Shown here one piece after another: positions 1 through 7,456 of a DNA stretch of 14,714 bases. The first letter of the stretch is position 1, and the number at the start of each line of letters is the position of its first letter. A model generated the notes under the pieces. It was not told the DNA's origin, made no database searches, and saw only the letters and a program-made list of their open reading frames with translations. Origin of the DNA: Metabacillus rhizolycopersici (lineage in GTDB: Bacteria > Bacillota > Bacilli > Bacillales > Bacillaceae); contig NZ_JAIQUM010000096.1 in NCBI RefSeq assembly GCF_020075705.1, positions 1-14,714 of the forward strand, read 5' to 3'. The position numbers and the translations under genes are program-made.

Positions 1-63
1 GGGGAGAAGTCTGTCCAAAACCTGAAAGAATTTATATATCAATTGTTTGGGCTTACAGCATAA
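1..63 (+). pseudogene. C-terminal end of an IS6-like transposase (cut by window edge)
   Basis: Frame 1 is open from the first base to a TAA at 61-63 and gives 20 residues ending in FIYQLFGLTA. An ending of this sort, followed about 60 bases later by an IS6-type terminal repeat, fits the tail of an IS6/IS240-family DDE transposase. The catalytic part lies outside the window, so I cannot say whether the gene is intact. The call rests mainly on the terminal repeat downstream; from 20 residues alone the family is a guess. Confidence 0.5.
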
Positions 64-125
64 AGAAGGATTCCGAAAGGAATCTATTCATTTTTTCAAA
101 CTGTTATTGTATTTGCACCAGAACC
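1..125 (+). mobile_element. Right end of an IS6/IS240-like insertion sequence
   Basis: The sequence TATTTGCACCAGAACC at 110-125 reads, on the minus strand, GGTTCTGGTGCAAATA. This closely matches the terminal inverted repeat known for IS6-family elements (GGTTCTGTTGCAAA type). It lies just after the end of a transposase-like reading frame, in the orientation expected for the right end. The left end is outside the window, so no target duplication can be checked. The element would end at about base 125, placing it 134 bases upstream of the FAD oxidase start codon. Confidence 0.6.
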
Positions 126-177
126 TTTATTATTAATAGTCTTTCTCATTAATCGGAAATATCGATTGATTAAAACG

Positions 178-193
178 GTAAAATCTGTTTTAC
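178..193. promoter_or_regulatory. Dyad in the leader of the FAD oxidase gene
   Basis: GTAAAA-TCTG-TTTTAC is a perfect 6-bp inverted repeat about 65 bases before the oxidase start. A second, weaker dyad AATCG-N7-CGATT lies at 151-167. Either could be a regulator site. A TTGAAT at 198-203 and TATAAA-like hexamers at 217-229 are possible promoter parts, but their spacing is poor. The function is unproven. Confidence 0.3.
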
Positions 194-259
194 TGATTTG
201 AATAAGTAGTTTAAGCTATAAATTATAAATGATAAACAATTAAAAAAGGAGTGTTTTAC

Positions 260-1471
260 ATGGAATTTTCTACAAACCCAGAACATAGCTTTTACGATGT
301 CGTCATCATTGGCGGTGCTACAAGTGGAGCAGCTGTAGCTTGGTTCCTCAGTAACAACCCTGACTTCGATGGTAGAGTACTGGTTGTCGAAAAGGATTCC
401 TCATTCAAGCAATCTGCAACTATAGCCAGCAACAACTGCATGCGTCAGCAATTTGCTACTGAAATTAACGTAAAGATTGCGCAGTACGCTGCCGAATTTG
501 TCAAAAACTTCCGTGAGAATCTAGGTGGTGACCCTAAGGTTCCGAACATTCCTATACGAAATTTCGGATATCTCTATCTTGCTGACAATGAGGAGTTCGC
601 CAACATACTCCGTGAAGACCAGCAATTACAGACCTCTTGTGGTGCAGGTACCAAAATTATGACACGGGAGGAAATTGCAAGCGCTTACCCATTCTACAAT
701 CTCGACGATATCGTTGCTGGAAGTCTGAACATTGTCGACGAGGGAGCTTTCGACGCTTTACTCATGGTGGAATGGCTACGACAAAAAGCCTGGGAAAACG
801 GTGTGCACTTCATTGAGAACGAAGTCGTCACGATGGACAGCTCTGGAAATTCTATAAATAGCATCACTTTGAAAACAGGGGAGGTCATTACTGTCGGAAA
901 AGTTGTTAATGCGGCTGGTAACCGGGCAGCTCAAGTCTCTAGAATGGCAGGCGTGGATCTTCCAATCGAGCCTCGCCGTCGCTACACCTATATATTCTCT
1001 GCCGAAAATCATTTAGAACAAGATCTACCTCTAACGATTGACCCTACCGGGGTTCATATGCGTTCCTTCGGTGAGCACGATTACCTTGTAGGTTGTCCAC
1101 CTATTGAAGGCGATCCTGCTGTAGCTTTTGACGACTTCGGCTACCCGGAAGCAGTATGGGAAGAAAAGATCTTGCCGGTGATTCAGAACCGCATTCCACA
1201 GTTTAAATCAGTCAAGGTGACAGATTCATGGGTAGGGCACTACGAGTTCAACACTTTTGATCATAATGCAATCATCGGCCCTCATACCGAGATCGCTAAC
1301 CTTTTCTTCTGCAATGGTTTCTCTGGCCATGGCTCGCAGCAAGCGCCCGCATGCGGTCGCGGTGTTGCGGAACTGCTCATCTATGGTGAGTTTCGAACGC
1401 TTGATCTCTCGGCACTTTCCTACGCCCGTCTTGCCAACAACGCACCTCTAATTGAGCGTGCCGTAATTTAA
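260..1471 (+). CDS. DAO-family FAD-dependent amino-acid/amine oxidoreductase
   Basis: This 403-residue protein belongs to the DAO fold (D-amino-acid oxidase, sarcosine oxidase, FOXRED1-like), which oxidises an amine or N-methyl amino acid with FAD. The N-terminal Rossmann strand VVIIGGATSGAAVAWF (14-29) is the dinucleotide-binding loop, and E44 at the end of the second strand would bind the ribose. The C-terminal block GFSGHGSQQAPACGR (353-367) is the typical FAD-closing segment. There is no signal peptide, so it is likely cytosolic. I start at ATG 260, with GGAG at 248-251 eight bases upstream; a GTG at 251 overlaps that ribosome site and is unlikely. The gene is visibly richer in G+C and uses more C/G-ending codons than its neighbours. 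Together with the IS end just upstream this suggests transfer. The substrate is not predictable; the GabP-like permease downstream is a possible supplier. Confidence 0.85.
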   Translation: MEFSTNPEHSFYDVVIIGGATSGAAVAWFLSNNPDFDGRVLVVEKDSSFKQSATIASNNCMRQQFATEINVKIAQYAAEFVKNFRENLGGDPKVPNIPIRNFGYLYLADNEEFANILREDQQLQTSCGAGTKIMTREEIASAYPFYNLDDIVAGSLNIVDEGAFDALLMVEWLRQKAWENGVHFIENEVVTMDSSGNSINSITLKTGEVITVGKVVNAAGNRAAQVSRMAGVDLPIEPRRRYTYIFSAENHLEQDLPLTIDPTGVHMRSFGEHDYLVGCPPIEGDPAVAFDDFGYPEAVWEEKILPVIQNRIPQFKSVKVTDSWVGHYEFNTFDHNAIIGPHTEIANLFFCNGFSGHGSQQAPACGRGVAELLIYGEFRTLDLSALSYARLANNAPLIERAVI

Positions 1472-1491
1472 GGGTTCCTCCCCATAGCCCT

Positions 1492-1530
1492 CAAGCTAAC
1501 GAAGGTGTTGCTTTATCTTTCGTTAGCTTG
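1492..1530 (+). terminator. Terminator-like hairpin after the FAD oxidase
   Basis: CAAGCTAACGAA (1492-1503) is perfectly complementary to TTCGTTAGCTTG (1519-1530) around a 15-base loop, 20 bases past the stop codon. The T-tail is short (TTTGG), so termination may be weak. The position nonetheless separates the oxidase from the permease as two transcripts. Confidence 0.6.
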
Positions 1531-1974
1531 TTTGGTATAAGGGGGATGGAACAGCCGTTAATCGTATGAATAGTCACTTGTGAACTGTATGATAATTTTC
1601 ATGTTGATATGTCTTATAGTTCGAGTATTCTAAAGAAATTTATTATCTATGAATCTCATCATTGCATTGTTTAAAACAATAAAAAAGTGAGGGTTTTAGA
1701 AAAAGAACTTTAGTTTATATAGAGAGATTTTTTGGGATAAACATGTCCACTAACTAGAATTAAAATTTCCAAATTAAATACCTCTACACTAGCAGAAGCC
1801 CCCATTTTATCCATAGGCTCGAAACCTAGGATAATTAAGTTTCGAACATAAAAGAAGCTATTGGATAAATTACCAAAATAAAAAATTAACTTTAGATACT
1901 ATTATTCTTTATATAAATGAAAAAGAGTTTTAGCATTTTAAACCTTGTTAATTTAACGGGAGGGATAACTAGTT
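1531..1974. other. Noncoding AT-rich gap before the permease
   Basis: No convincing gene or RNA is visible in these 444 bases. The last 100 bases are very AT-rich (for example TACTATTATTCTTTATATAA near 1897-1916) and probably contain the permease promoter, but no hexamer pair is good enough to name. Confidence 0.4.
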
Positions 1975-3384
1975 TTGGACAATAATAATGAATTGAAAAA
2001 AGAACTAAAGCAAAGGCATATGACTATGATTTCTATTGGTGGAGTAATCGGAGGTGGATTGTTTATAGGTAGTGGAGTTGTTATCAATTCTACCGGACCA
2101 GGAGCTGTATTAGCTTATCTGTCAGTCGGTGTCCTCATTATTTTTTTAATGCGGATGTTAGGAGAGATGGCCACTGTATATCCAAGTAGTGGCTCATTTT
2201 CAACCTATGCCCATAATGAAATTGGCCCATGGGTTGGTTACACGACTGGGTGGTTATATTGGTTTTTCTGGGCTGTAGTGATCCCCGCTGAAGCCATGAT
2301 GGCCGCAGCTATTCTCCACGAGTGGTTTCCTTCTATTCATGTAGGAATATTGAGTTTTAGTATCATCGCTATAATGGCGCTTACCAATTTCGGCTCTGTT
2401 AAAGCGTTTGGAGAATTTGAATATTGGTTCGCAATTATTAAAGTAACAGCCATTGTTTTATTTTTAATTCTGGGAGCTGCTATTATTCTTGGGTGGGTCC
2501 CTAACGTTGAGAAACCAGGTATTTCTAATCTTCTTAATCGAGGTGGATTTCTCCCTAATGGTATTACTTCTATCTTCGTTGGTATTACTATCGTTGTTTT
2601 CGCATTTCCGGGAATTGAGATTGTGACAATTGCGGCTGGAGAATCACCTAATCCCCAAAAATCTGTTATGAAAGCGATTAACAGTGTAGTATGGCGAATT
2701 TTTGTCTTTTATGTGGGCTCTATTTCTGTTTTAGTTACCGTTCTTCCATGGGATTCTTCTACTCTACTGAAAAGTCCTTTTGTCACAGTATTGGAGATGG
2801 TGGGGATTCCTTATGCTGCAGACATTATGAATCTAATAATTTTAACTGCTGTACTTTCCATGTTAAATTCAGCTCTTTATACAGCATCAAGGATGCTGTA
2901 TTCTTTATCTCAAAAAGGAGATGCTCCTCGTATATTTAGCCGAGTAAACAAAAATGGGGCCCCATTTTTTGGGGTTATTGGTAGTACATTCTTTTCCTGG
3001 GTATTCTTTTTCTCTGGTACTGCTGCCTATGATAAAATTTTCTTATTTTTAGTTAATGCTTCAGGGGCTATTATGTTACTAGTTTATTTAGTAGTGCCTA
3101 TTACACAACTTTATATGCGCAAGAGATTGGAGCGTGAGAATCCTGAAGCACTTGTTGTGAAAATGTGGTTATTCCCCTCTCTGACGTATATTACTATTGG
3201 GGCTATGGTTGCAATTCTTGGATTTATGGCATTTATTGATTCTGCACGACCACAATTAATTTCGACTTTAGTACTTGCTTCGCTAATTCTCGTTTCGTAT
3301 TTTATTTCTAAACGTGGTAAAGGACAACCTTCCACTTGTGAAGGGGGAGCTCAATCACTAGCGAAAGAAAAAAGAAGCGTATAG
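1975..3384 (+). CDS. GabP-like amino acid permease (APC superfamily, AAT family)
   Basis: This 469-residue, roughly 12-segment membrane transporter closely resembles B. subtilis GabP, the GABA permease, which as I recall it has about the same length. It starts with LKKELKQRHMTMISIGGVIG, the conserved N-terminus and first helix of amino acid/proton symporters, followed by GGLFIGSG (27-34), a substrate-backbone-binding glycine stretch. RMLGEMATVYPSSGSFSTYA, SVVWRIFVFYVGS and NSALYTASRMLYSL are further family blocks. It would import GABA, proline or a related amino acid across the cytoplasmic membrane; the exact substrate cannot be fixed by reading. The start is TTG at 1975, chosen because GGGAGGG (1958-1964) lies 10 bases upstream and the protein then begins as in GabP. 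It is separated from the upstream FAD oxidase by 500 bases and a hairpin, so joint action is only a suggestion. Confidence 0.88.
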   Translation: MDNNNELKKELKQRHMTMISIGGVIGGGLFIGSGVVINSTGPGAVLAYLSVGVLIIFLMRMLGEMATVYPSSGSFSTYAHNEIGPWVGYTTGWLYWFFWAVVIPAEAMMAAAILHEWFPSIHVGILSFSIIAIMALTNFGSVKAFGEFEYWFAIIKVTAIVLFLILGAAIILGWVPNVEKPGISNLLNRGGFLPNGITSIFVGITIVVFAFPGIEIVTIAAGESPNPQKSVMKAINSVVWRIFVFYVGSISVLVTVLPWDSSTLLKSPFVTVLEMVGIPYAADIMNLIILTAVLSMLNSALYTASRMLYSLSQKGDAPRIFSRVNKNGAPFFGVIGSTFFSWVFFFSGTAAYDKIFLFLVNASGAIMLLVYLVVPITQLYMRKRLERENPEALVVKMWLFPSLTYITIGAMVAILGFMAFIDSARPQLISTLVLASLILVSYFISKRGKGQPSTCEGGAQSLAKEKRSV

Positions 3385-3702
3385 AAAGATACAAACGTAT
3401 TGATTCACTAGACATCATGAATTATGGAATCTATTCTCTATAATTTCTTAGATCATTTTTTATCATGATGGACAATCTTGTGAAGTGAATAAAGATGAAA
3501 GTATCAAAATGACTATAAAGATTTAAAATAAAGTTCGAGCGTTTATAAAAAAGATTAATTAAAAGACATATTGAGTGATAATAAAGTTGTTTAATATTAC
3601 AGGTGCAAGCAAAAAGACTGCCTTCACTGATATGACGACCTAAGAAAGGATTTTTATTAATAACCAGTTTAAGACAACGGGTGAGTAATAAGGAGAATTT
3701 GT
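3385..3702. other. Gap between permease and Spo0E-like gene
   Basis: No gene is supported here. There is an 8-bp inverted repeat, CATCATGA (3413-3420) and TCATGATG (3463-3470), about 40 bases after the permease stop. It lacks a T-run and is not a typical terminator. The promoter for the small downstream gene presumably lies in the last 150 bases. Confidence 0.35.
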
Positions 3703-3885
3703 ATGACATTTATAGAGTTAGATGAAATAGAATACAGAATCAATCAACTGAGAAAAGAATTGATTTTGATTGCTGAAATAACTGGATTAAATAGCCGTGA
3801 GACCATTTATTACAGTCAGAAATTAGACCAACTCATCGCGATCTATCAAAAATATTACTTCAAAAAGGTGGAAATGTGTTGTTGA
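3703..3885 (+). CDS. Spo0E-like aspartyl-phosphate phosphatase
   Basis: This 60-residue protein has the Spo0E family pattern: a first helix IEYRINQLRKELILIAEITGLNSRET and a second helix carrying SQKLDQLIAIYQKYY. The S-Q-x-L-D motif (46-50 region) is the family signature, and its Asp is needed to remove phosphate from Spo0A~P or related response regulators. Such proteins are cytosolic two-helix hairpins that delay sporulation or developmental switching. The length fits the family. AAGGAG (3690-3695) sits 7 bases before ATG. It stands alone, so its target cannot be inferred from neighbours. Its presence supports a spore-forming host. Confidence 0.85.
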   Translation: MTFIELDEIEYRINQLRKELILIAEITGLNSRETIYYSQKLDQLIAIYQKYYFKKVEMCC

Positions 3886-3893
3886 TGGCAACG

Positions 3894-3926
3894 AAGTAGT
3901 TTAAATATTAATATTTTAAACTACTT
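3894..3926 (+). terminator. Terminator-like hairpin after the Spo0E-like gene
   Basis: AAGTAGTTTAAA (3894-3905) pairs perfectly with TTTAAACTACTT (3915-3926), eight bases after the stop codon. It is AT-rich with only a short T/A tail, so it is modest as a terminator, but its position is right. Confidence 0.55.
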
Positions 3927-4084
3927 TATTATCATTAGTTTTAAAATTTAATCTTCATGTTACGATCGAAATTAAACAACTTATTTTTGCTTGATCTGAA
4001 TTTAGAACGGTTTTTACGCGAGTTTGACCCTTCAAAATTAAATGACTTTATTATTACTGTACAATATGGTCCATTTTTATAAGG

Positions 4085-4116
4085 ATGTTGATAAAACAAG
4101 ATTTATCAACATTTTT
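4085..4116 (+). terminator. Rho-independent terminator in the remnant region
   Basis: ATGTTGATAAA (4085-4095) and TTTATCAACAT (4102-4112) form a perfect 11-bp stem with a 6-base loop, followed by a run of five T. It lies directly after the stop of the 41-residue frame ending at 4082, which suggests that frame is the tail of a once longer gene. Confidence 0.65.
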
Positions 4117-4190
4117 GATTAAACTTTATTTTAAAATATGTGGTCTGTAGCACCAGAGGATGAAAGGTTTTGATCAATCTTTTTTCAAAA
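4113..4190. repeat. Dispersed 23-base motif, first pair
   Basis: TTTTGATTAAACTTTATTT at 4113-4131 occurs again, 19 of 19 bases, at 13598-13616. The copy TTTTGATCAAT...TTTCAAAA at 4168-4190 matches 13553-13575 with one difference. Each copy resembles TTTTGA-N11-TCAAAA, a small dyad. The two types occur in opposite order at the two loci. Confidence 0.6.
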
Positions 4191-4402
4191 GATAAAACTA
4201 AATCGTATTGATAAATCATGGAGACAACGGTTCAAGTACCATTCCCAGGTGTCGTGAAAGATATTTATGAGACTGACATCAAAAAATTATATTAATTGTC
4301 TTTTATGTCAGCTCTCTTCACTGAAGTCTTACAAGTTTGACCTAAATATAAATATGAAATCCACTAATCTATAAATGAAATTAGAATAAAAGAGGTTTTT
4401 CT

Positions 4403-5482
4403 ATGGAGATAAGTAACATAATTGTTTACATTATGGTTGTTTTTCTTTGTTTAGGGGCTATTGATAAATGTATGGGAAATAGAATGGGGTTGGGTCAAAA
4501 ATTTAGTGATGGTTTTATGGCAATGGGCTCTTTAACAATGGCTATGGTCGGAATTGTATCTATTTCTCCTATTCTTGCTAAATTTTTAATACCAGTGATT
4601 ACTCCTATTTATGGTTTGGTTGGTGCCGATCCTTCAACATTTGCTAACACGCTGTTAGCAGTGGATATGGGGGGATACGCCTTGGCAAAGGAAATGGCTA
4701 CAAACCCTGAAGCAGAGGTGTTTTCTTGGGTGTTCTTAGGTACAATGATGGGTCCTACTATTGCCTTTACCATTCCTGTTGCATTAGGGATAATTGAAAA
4801 AGAAGATCATCCGTATTTTGCTAAAGGCATTCTCTTAGGCATTACAACTGTCCCTTTCGGTTGTCTTGTTGGTGGAATTGTTGCTGATCTAAGTTTGAAA
4901 ATAGTGTTAATGAATCTTATCCCAACTGTAATCTTTTCCATACTTGTTGCTATAGGTCTTTGGAAAGCAACAGACATGATGATTAAGGGATTTCATCTTT
5001 TTGGTAAATGTATTGAGATTATAGCTATTTTAGGTCTTACAGCGGTCATCATTGAAACATTAACAGGTTTTATTATTATTCCTAATATGACACCGATAAC
5101 TGAAGGGATAAAAACTGTTGGTATGATTGCAATTACGCTTGCTGGGGCATTTCCCATGATTGCATTCATCACAAAAGTGTTAAAAAAATATTTAGAGAAA
5201 CTAGGATATTTTCTAGGAATAAGTGATACTTCAACAGCGGGTCTTATTGCATCTCTTGCAAATAATATACCTATGCTCACGACACTAAAGAACATGGAGC
5301 CAAGGGGAAAAGTAATGAATGTTGCTTTTACCGTCAGTGCTGCTTTTGTTTTTGGAGGGAATCTAGGTTTTGTGGCAGGCGTCAATAAAGAAATGGTGTT
5401 TGCCATGATTGTTGGAAAGCTTGTGGGAGGAATTACAGCGATTGCATTAGCTATTATCACTACTTCTAAATCTACTACTTAA
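4403..5482 (+). CDS. eutH: EutH-type ethanolamine permease
   Basis: This 359-residue hydrophobic protein of about ten membrane segments matches EutH, the ethanolamine transporter of eut operons. Shared blocks are FSDGFMAMGSLTMAMVG (35-51), FANTLLAVDMGGYALAKE (80-97), MMGPTIAFTIPVALGIIE (115-132), LANNIPM (285-291), RGKVMNVAFTVSAAFVFGGN (301-320) and MIVGKLVGGITAI (335-347). EutH brings protonated ethanolamine into the cell, where EutBC lyase would use it. No eutBC, microcompartment or two-component genes are in the window, so this is an orphan copy, possibly serving ethanolamine uptake for other use. The start is ATG 4403 with AGAGG (4391-4395) seven bases upstream. It is flanked by its own strong terminator and a long leader, so it is a single-gene unit. 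Confidence 0.92.
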   Translation: MEISNIIVYIMVVFLCLGAIDKCMGNRMGLGQKFSDGFMAMGSLTMAMVGIVSISPILAKFLIPVITPIYGLVGADPSTFANTLLAVDMGGYALAKEMATNPEAEVFSWVFLGTMMGPTIAFTIPVALGIIEKEDHPYFAKGILLGITTVPFGCLVGGIVADLSLKIVLMNLIPTVIFSILVAIGLWKATDMMIKGFHLFGKCIEIIAILGLTAVIIETLTGFIIIPNMTPITEGIKTVGMIAITLAGAFPMIAFITKVLKKYLEKLGYFLGISDTSTAGLIASLANNIPMLTTLKNMEPRGKVMNVAFTVSAAFVFGGNLGFVAGVNKEMVFAMIVGKLVGGITAIALAIITTSKSTT

Positions 5483-5496
5483 ATATGACAAATATC

Positions 5497-5538
5497 AACG
5501 TTGTCTTCCTTAAAGAGGAGGACAATCGTTTTTTATTT
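5497..5538 (+). terminator. Strong rho-independent terminator after eutH
   Basis: AACG TTGTCTTCC (5497-5509) pairs with GGAGGACAA (5517-5525) and CGTT (5527-5530), with one bulged T and a 7-base loop. It is followed by TTTTTTATTTT. It lies 15 bases past the eutH stop. Confidence 0.85.
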
Positions 5539-5715
5539 TGAAGTTCTGTTAATTAAATCTGTTGATAATTGAATAAAACTGACATCTTAGAAAAACAAGC
5601 AAATACAGATCAATACTTCAAAAGAAAAAAGCTCTCCGGCATTGTAAAAGTAAGGAGAAGGGCTTTATAAATAATAAAAAATAAAATAGTTAAATGATTA
5701 AAGTAGGTGTATGTA

Positions 5716-6345
5716 ATGAAAAGCTTTTTGATTTATTTTCTCGGTATTTTTATATCTAGTTTGGGTATAGTGGCTTTCATTAAAGCAGATGTTGGAGTAG
5801 GGGGTGGTGAAAGTGTTGCGATTGGTTTAGCATTGCACACTACAATATCAGTCGGCATTGGAATGATGTGTATTCACATAACAATTATTTTATTGAACTC
5901 TTTATTATTAAAAAAGCTACCGAATTTTTTAGTCTTGATCCCGGTATTGAGTAGAGGTTTAACGGTCGATATCTGGTTGTATATATTAAATAATTTTCAG
6001 GCAGATAATATCATTTATAGGTTTCTTTTGTTGCTTATAGGTCTAGTTTTAATGGGATTTGGTTTAGGTATGTATTTACATACAAGGTTACCTAAAATAC
6101 CTGTCGATGAATTCATGGCTACATTGGCTAGTTTAAATAAGCTTTCCTTAAGAATTAATAGGGTTATCTTTGAATTATCATTAGTAGGTATTGGCTTTTT
6201 GTTGGGGGGGCCTGTTGGAGTAGGGACAATTATTGTTGCTTTGGGATTAGGACCTTCTATACAATTTTTTTATAATAGATTTAAAACATATCAAGATGAT
6301 AATACAAAATTATCTCAACAAATAAAAAACAACATCATACTTTAA
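5716..6345 (+). CDS. YczE/YitT-like integral membrane protein
   Basis: This 209-residue protein has about five membrane helices and the pattern of the YczE family: an N-terminal YFLGIFISSLGIVAFIKADVGVGG, a middle RGLTVDIWLYIL, and LPKIPVDEFMATLA followed by GGPVGVGTIIVALGLGPSIQFF. The function of the family is not established; B. subtilis YczE sits beside surfactin genes and affects lipopeptide production. I prefer ATG 5716 because AGGTG (5705-5709) lies six bases upstream; a GTG at 5707 overlaps that ribosome site. A run of seven G at 6204-6210 inside the GG motif could slip. Transcription is probably independent of eutH because of the terminator between them. Confidence 0.75.
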   Translation: MKSFLIYFLGIFISSLGIVAFIKADVGVGGGESVAIGLALHTTISVGIGMMCIHITIILLNSLLLKKLPNFLVLIPVLSRGLTVDIWLYILNNFQADNIIYRFLLLLIGLVLMGFGLGMYLHTRLPKIPVDEFMATLASLNKLSLRINRVIFELSLVGIGFLLGGPVGVGTIIVALGLGPSIQFFYNRFKTYQDDNTKLSQQIKNNIIL

Positions 6346-6348
6346 CAG

Positions 6349-6370
6349 AGCCTGTGGAATTGAACAGGCT
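6349..6370 (+). terminator. Hairpin after the YczE-like gene
   Basis: AGCCTGT (6349-6355) and ACAGGCT (6364-6370) form a 7-bp stem with an 8-base loop, three bases after the stop codon. The tail GTGTATTT is poor, so it may be a weak terminator. Confidence 0.5.
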
Positions 6371-6848
6371 GTGTATTTGCACCAGGAACGATTTAGGTAA
6401 AATTGATCCTTTAAATTTCATATGCTTATTTATAAATACTTCCTTTGCATAAAAATTTATTCCCGATTTTGGATTATCTTTTGTAACAATGTCAACGCCA
6501 CTATCATCAATACTTTTATCTATGTGTTCTCCTTTAAGTGCTTTTGGTGCGAGTTCTATGTTCAGGTGCGCCCTATTATCTCTAGTTGACATTAATTGCT
6601 CTTTCAGGAATTTGCATAAAAATAAAGCCCTTGGCGTACCAAAGGGCTTACAAGATGTTGTTTTTAATTATTTATTCATACTTATTTTTCATATGCAATG
6701 GGGACAAAATCCGGTTGATAGGGACATAAAACCGACATGGGTATCGCAAATATTCCATCAATTTTGTATGCTAAGAAAGTGGGTCTCTACTGTCCTATCT
6801 CAATCAAAAGACAACAAAAATTGTGAATTCTAAGATACCTATTCCTTT
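6371..6848. other. Gap between YczE-like gene and FMN reductase; possible coding relic on the minus strand
   Basis: The minus strand is open from about 6665 down to 6335. From an ATG at 6592 it reads as credible protein (STRDNRAHLNIELAPKALKG, later KDNPKSGINFYAKEVFI). No ribosome site precedes that ATG, and the frame runs through a terminator, so I take it as a relic or uncertain small gene of unknown family. The bases GTATTTGCACCAG at 6373-6385 repeat those at the IS end (109-121). From 6680 to 6848 I see nothing definite. Confidence 0.3.
6615..6649 (-). terminator. Rho-independent terminator for the FMN reductase transcript
   Basis: On the minus strand AAGCCCTTTGG, loop, CCAAGGGCTT (6625-6649) forms a GC-containing stem with one bulge, followed by TATTTTTAT. 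It lies 200 bases past the end of the reductase gene and is the first good stop signal for it. Confidence 0.7.
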
Positions 6849-7412
6849 TTACTCTTCCTCAGGGTCTAACAACATTTTAAGTTTTTTATTTAATAAATTA
6901 GCTTGCGATAAAGCTTGACAATCTTTTAAAATATCACCGGGTTTGTTTGCTTCACCTAAAATATAAGATGAAAAGCGCATATTTAAAAAATCGAAAGTAT
7001 ATTGGAATTGCTGAATAAGAGGCAAACCTTTAATTCTTGGTTCGTCACCACCTACAGCTATAACAATCGTTTCTACTTCCTGTAAACGCCTTTTAAACTG
7101 CTGGTACCTTTCATCACGTATGGCCTGGCTAAGTCGATCAATCATATTTTTCATTAAACCTGACATACTATACCAGTATATAGGTGTAGCAAAGATGATC
7201 ACATCATTTTCCATAAATGCCTTTATGACTTGTTCATAATCATCTTCTACTATTTGAAATCCTTCTTTTGTATGACGTAAATCTTCAATTGGTTGAATAG
7301 ATAAGTCCTTTAAATATATCTTTTGATGGTTTATCCCCTTCAAGACCTCGTTTGCTAGTAATTCACTGTTACTCTCTGTTCTTGAGCTACCTATGAATGC
7401 TGCAATGTTCAT
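6849..7412 (-). CDS. Flavodoxin-like NAD(P)H-dependent FMN reductase
   Basis: This 187-residue protein has the flavodoxin fold of the FMN-red family. GSSRTESNSE (8-17) is the FMN phosphate loop, TPIYWYSMSGLMKNMIDRL (76-94) the conserved flavin-side segment, and VGGDE (120-124) lies before the third flavin contact. Members are soluble flavoenzymes that reduce FMN, quinones, azo or nitro compounds, or supply electrons under stress; the precise substrate is unknown. ATG at 7412 is preceded by AGAGG (7420-7424) at seven bases. It is divergent from a LysR regulator with dyads in the 116-bp gap, the standard arrangement for a LysR-controlled target, so inducible expression is likely. Confidence 0.85.
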   Translation of the reverse strand: MNIAAFIGSSRTESNSELLANEVLKGINHQKIYLKDLSIQPIEDLRHTKEGFQIVEDDYEQVIKAFMENDVIIFATPIYWYSMSGLMKNMIDRLSQAIRDERYQQFKRRLQEVETIVIAVGGDEPRIKGLPLIQQFQYTFDFLNMRFSSYILGEANKPGDILKDCQALSQANLLNKKLKMLLDPEEE

Positions 7413-7428
7413 TTTAAAACCTCTTTTC

Positions 7429-7456
7429 TATACTTTAGTATAATAAAAGTTTATAC
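7429..7456. promoter_or_regulatory. Overlapping LysR-type operator dyads
   Basis: TATAC-TTTA-GTATA (7429-7442) is an ATAC-N4-GTAT dyad, matching the T-N11-A box known for LysR regulators. It overlaps a second dyad GTATAA-N7-TTATAC (7438-7456). A TATACT -10-like hexamer for the reductase lies inside this block on the minus strand. A further dyad TCGTTTT/AAAACGA lies nearer the regulator gene (about 7487-7512). Binding by the neighbouring regulator is inference. Confidence 0.6.

Larger units (their letters stand above)
3927..4402. other. Gap with decayed coding pieces upstream of eutH
   Basis: Two short open frames look like remains of larger genes rather than active genes. The first, 3957-4082, gives 41 residues including LERFLREFDPSKLNDFI and has no ribosome site. 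The second, 4218-4295, gives 25 residues including VPFPGVVKDIYE, also without a ribosome site. I do not recognise either; a transposase N-terminus is a possible but unproven source for the first. The gap also holds a terminator at 4085-4116, two copies of a dispersed 23-base motif, and a dyad CTGACAT (4273-4279)/ATGTCAG (4305-4311). Confidence 0.4.

Noticed and set aside
251..259. GTG start nine bases upstream for the FAD oxidase
   Set aside because: It overlaps the ribosome site GGAG at 248-251; ATG 260 has proper spacing.
3601..3660. GCAAAAAGACTGCC...GATATGACG region resembling a riboswitch leader before the Spo0E-like gene
   Set aside because: I could not fit it to the conserved core of any riboswitch class, and no expression platform follows.
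4993..5460. 155-residue minus-strand frame inside eutH
   Set aside because: It is the antisense shadow of a hydrophobic transporter gene; no ribosome site or known motif.
5630..5670. Hairpin AAAGC-TCTCC / GGAGA-AGG-GCTTT before the YczE-like gene
   Set aside because: The stem is interrupted and the following bases are A-rich rather than a T-run, so it is neither a clear terminator nor a recognised regulator.
6373..6388. Second copy of GTATTTGCACCAG, like the IS6 end at 109-121
   Set aside because: The match is 13 bases plus a one-base insertion, and no transposase tail lies on the expected side (the YczE gene is there). A chance match of this length is possible, so I do not call an IS end.
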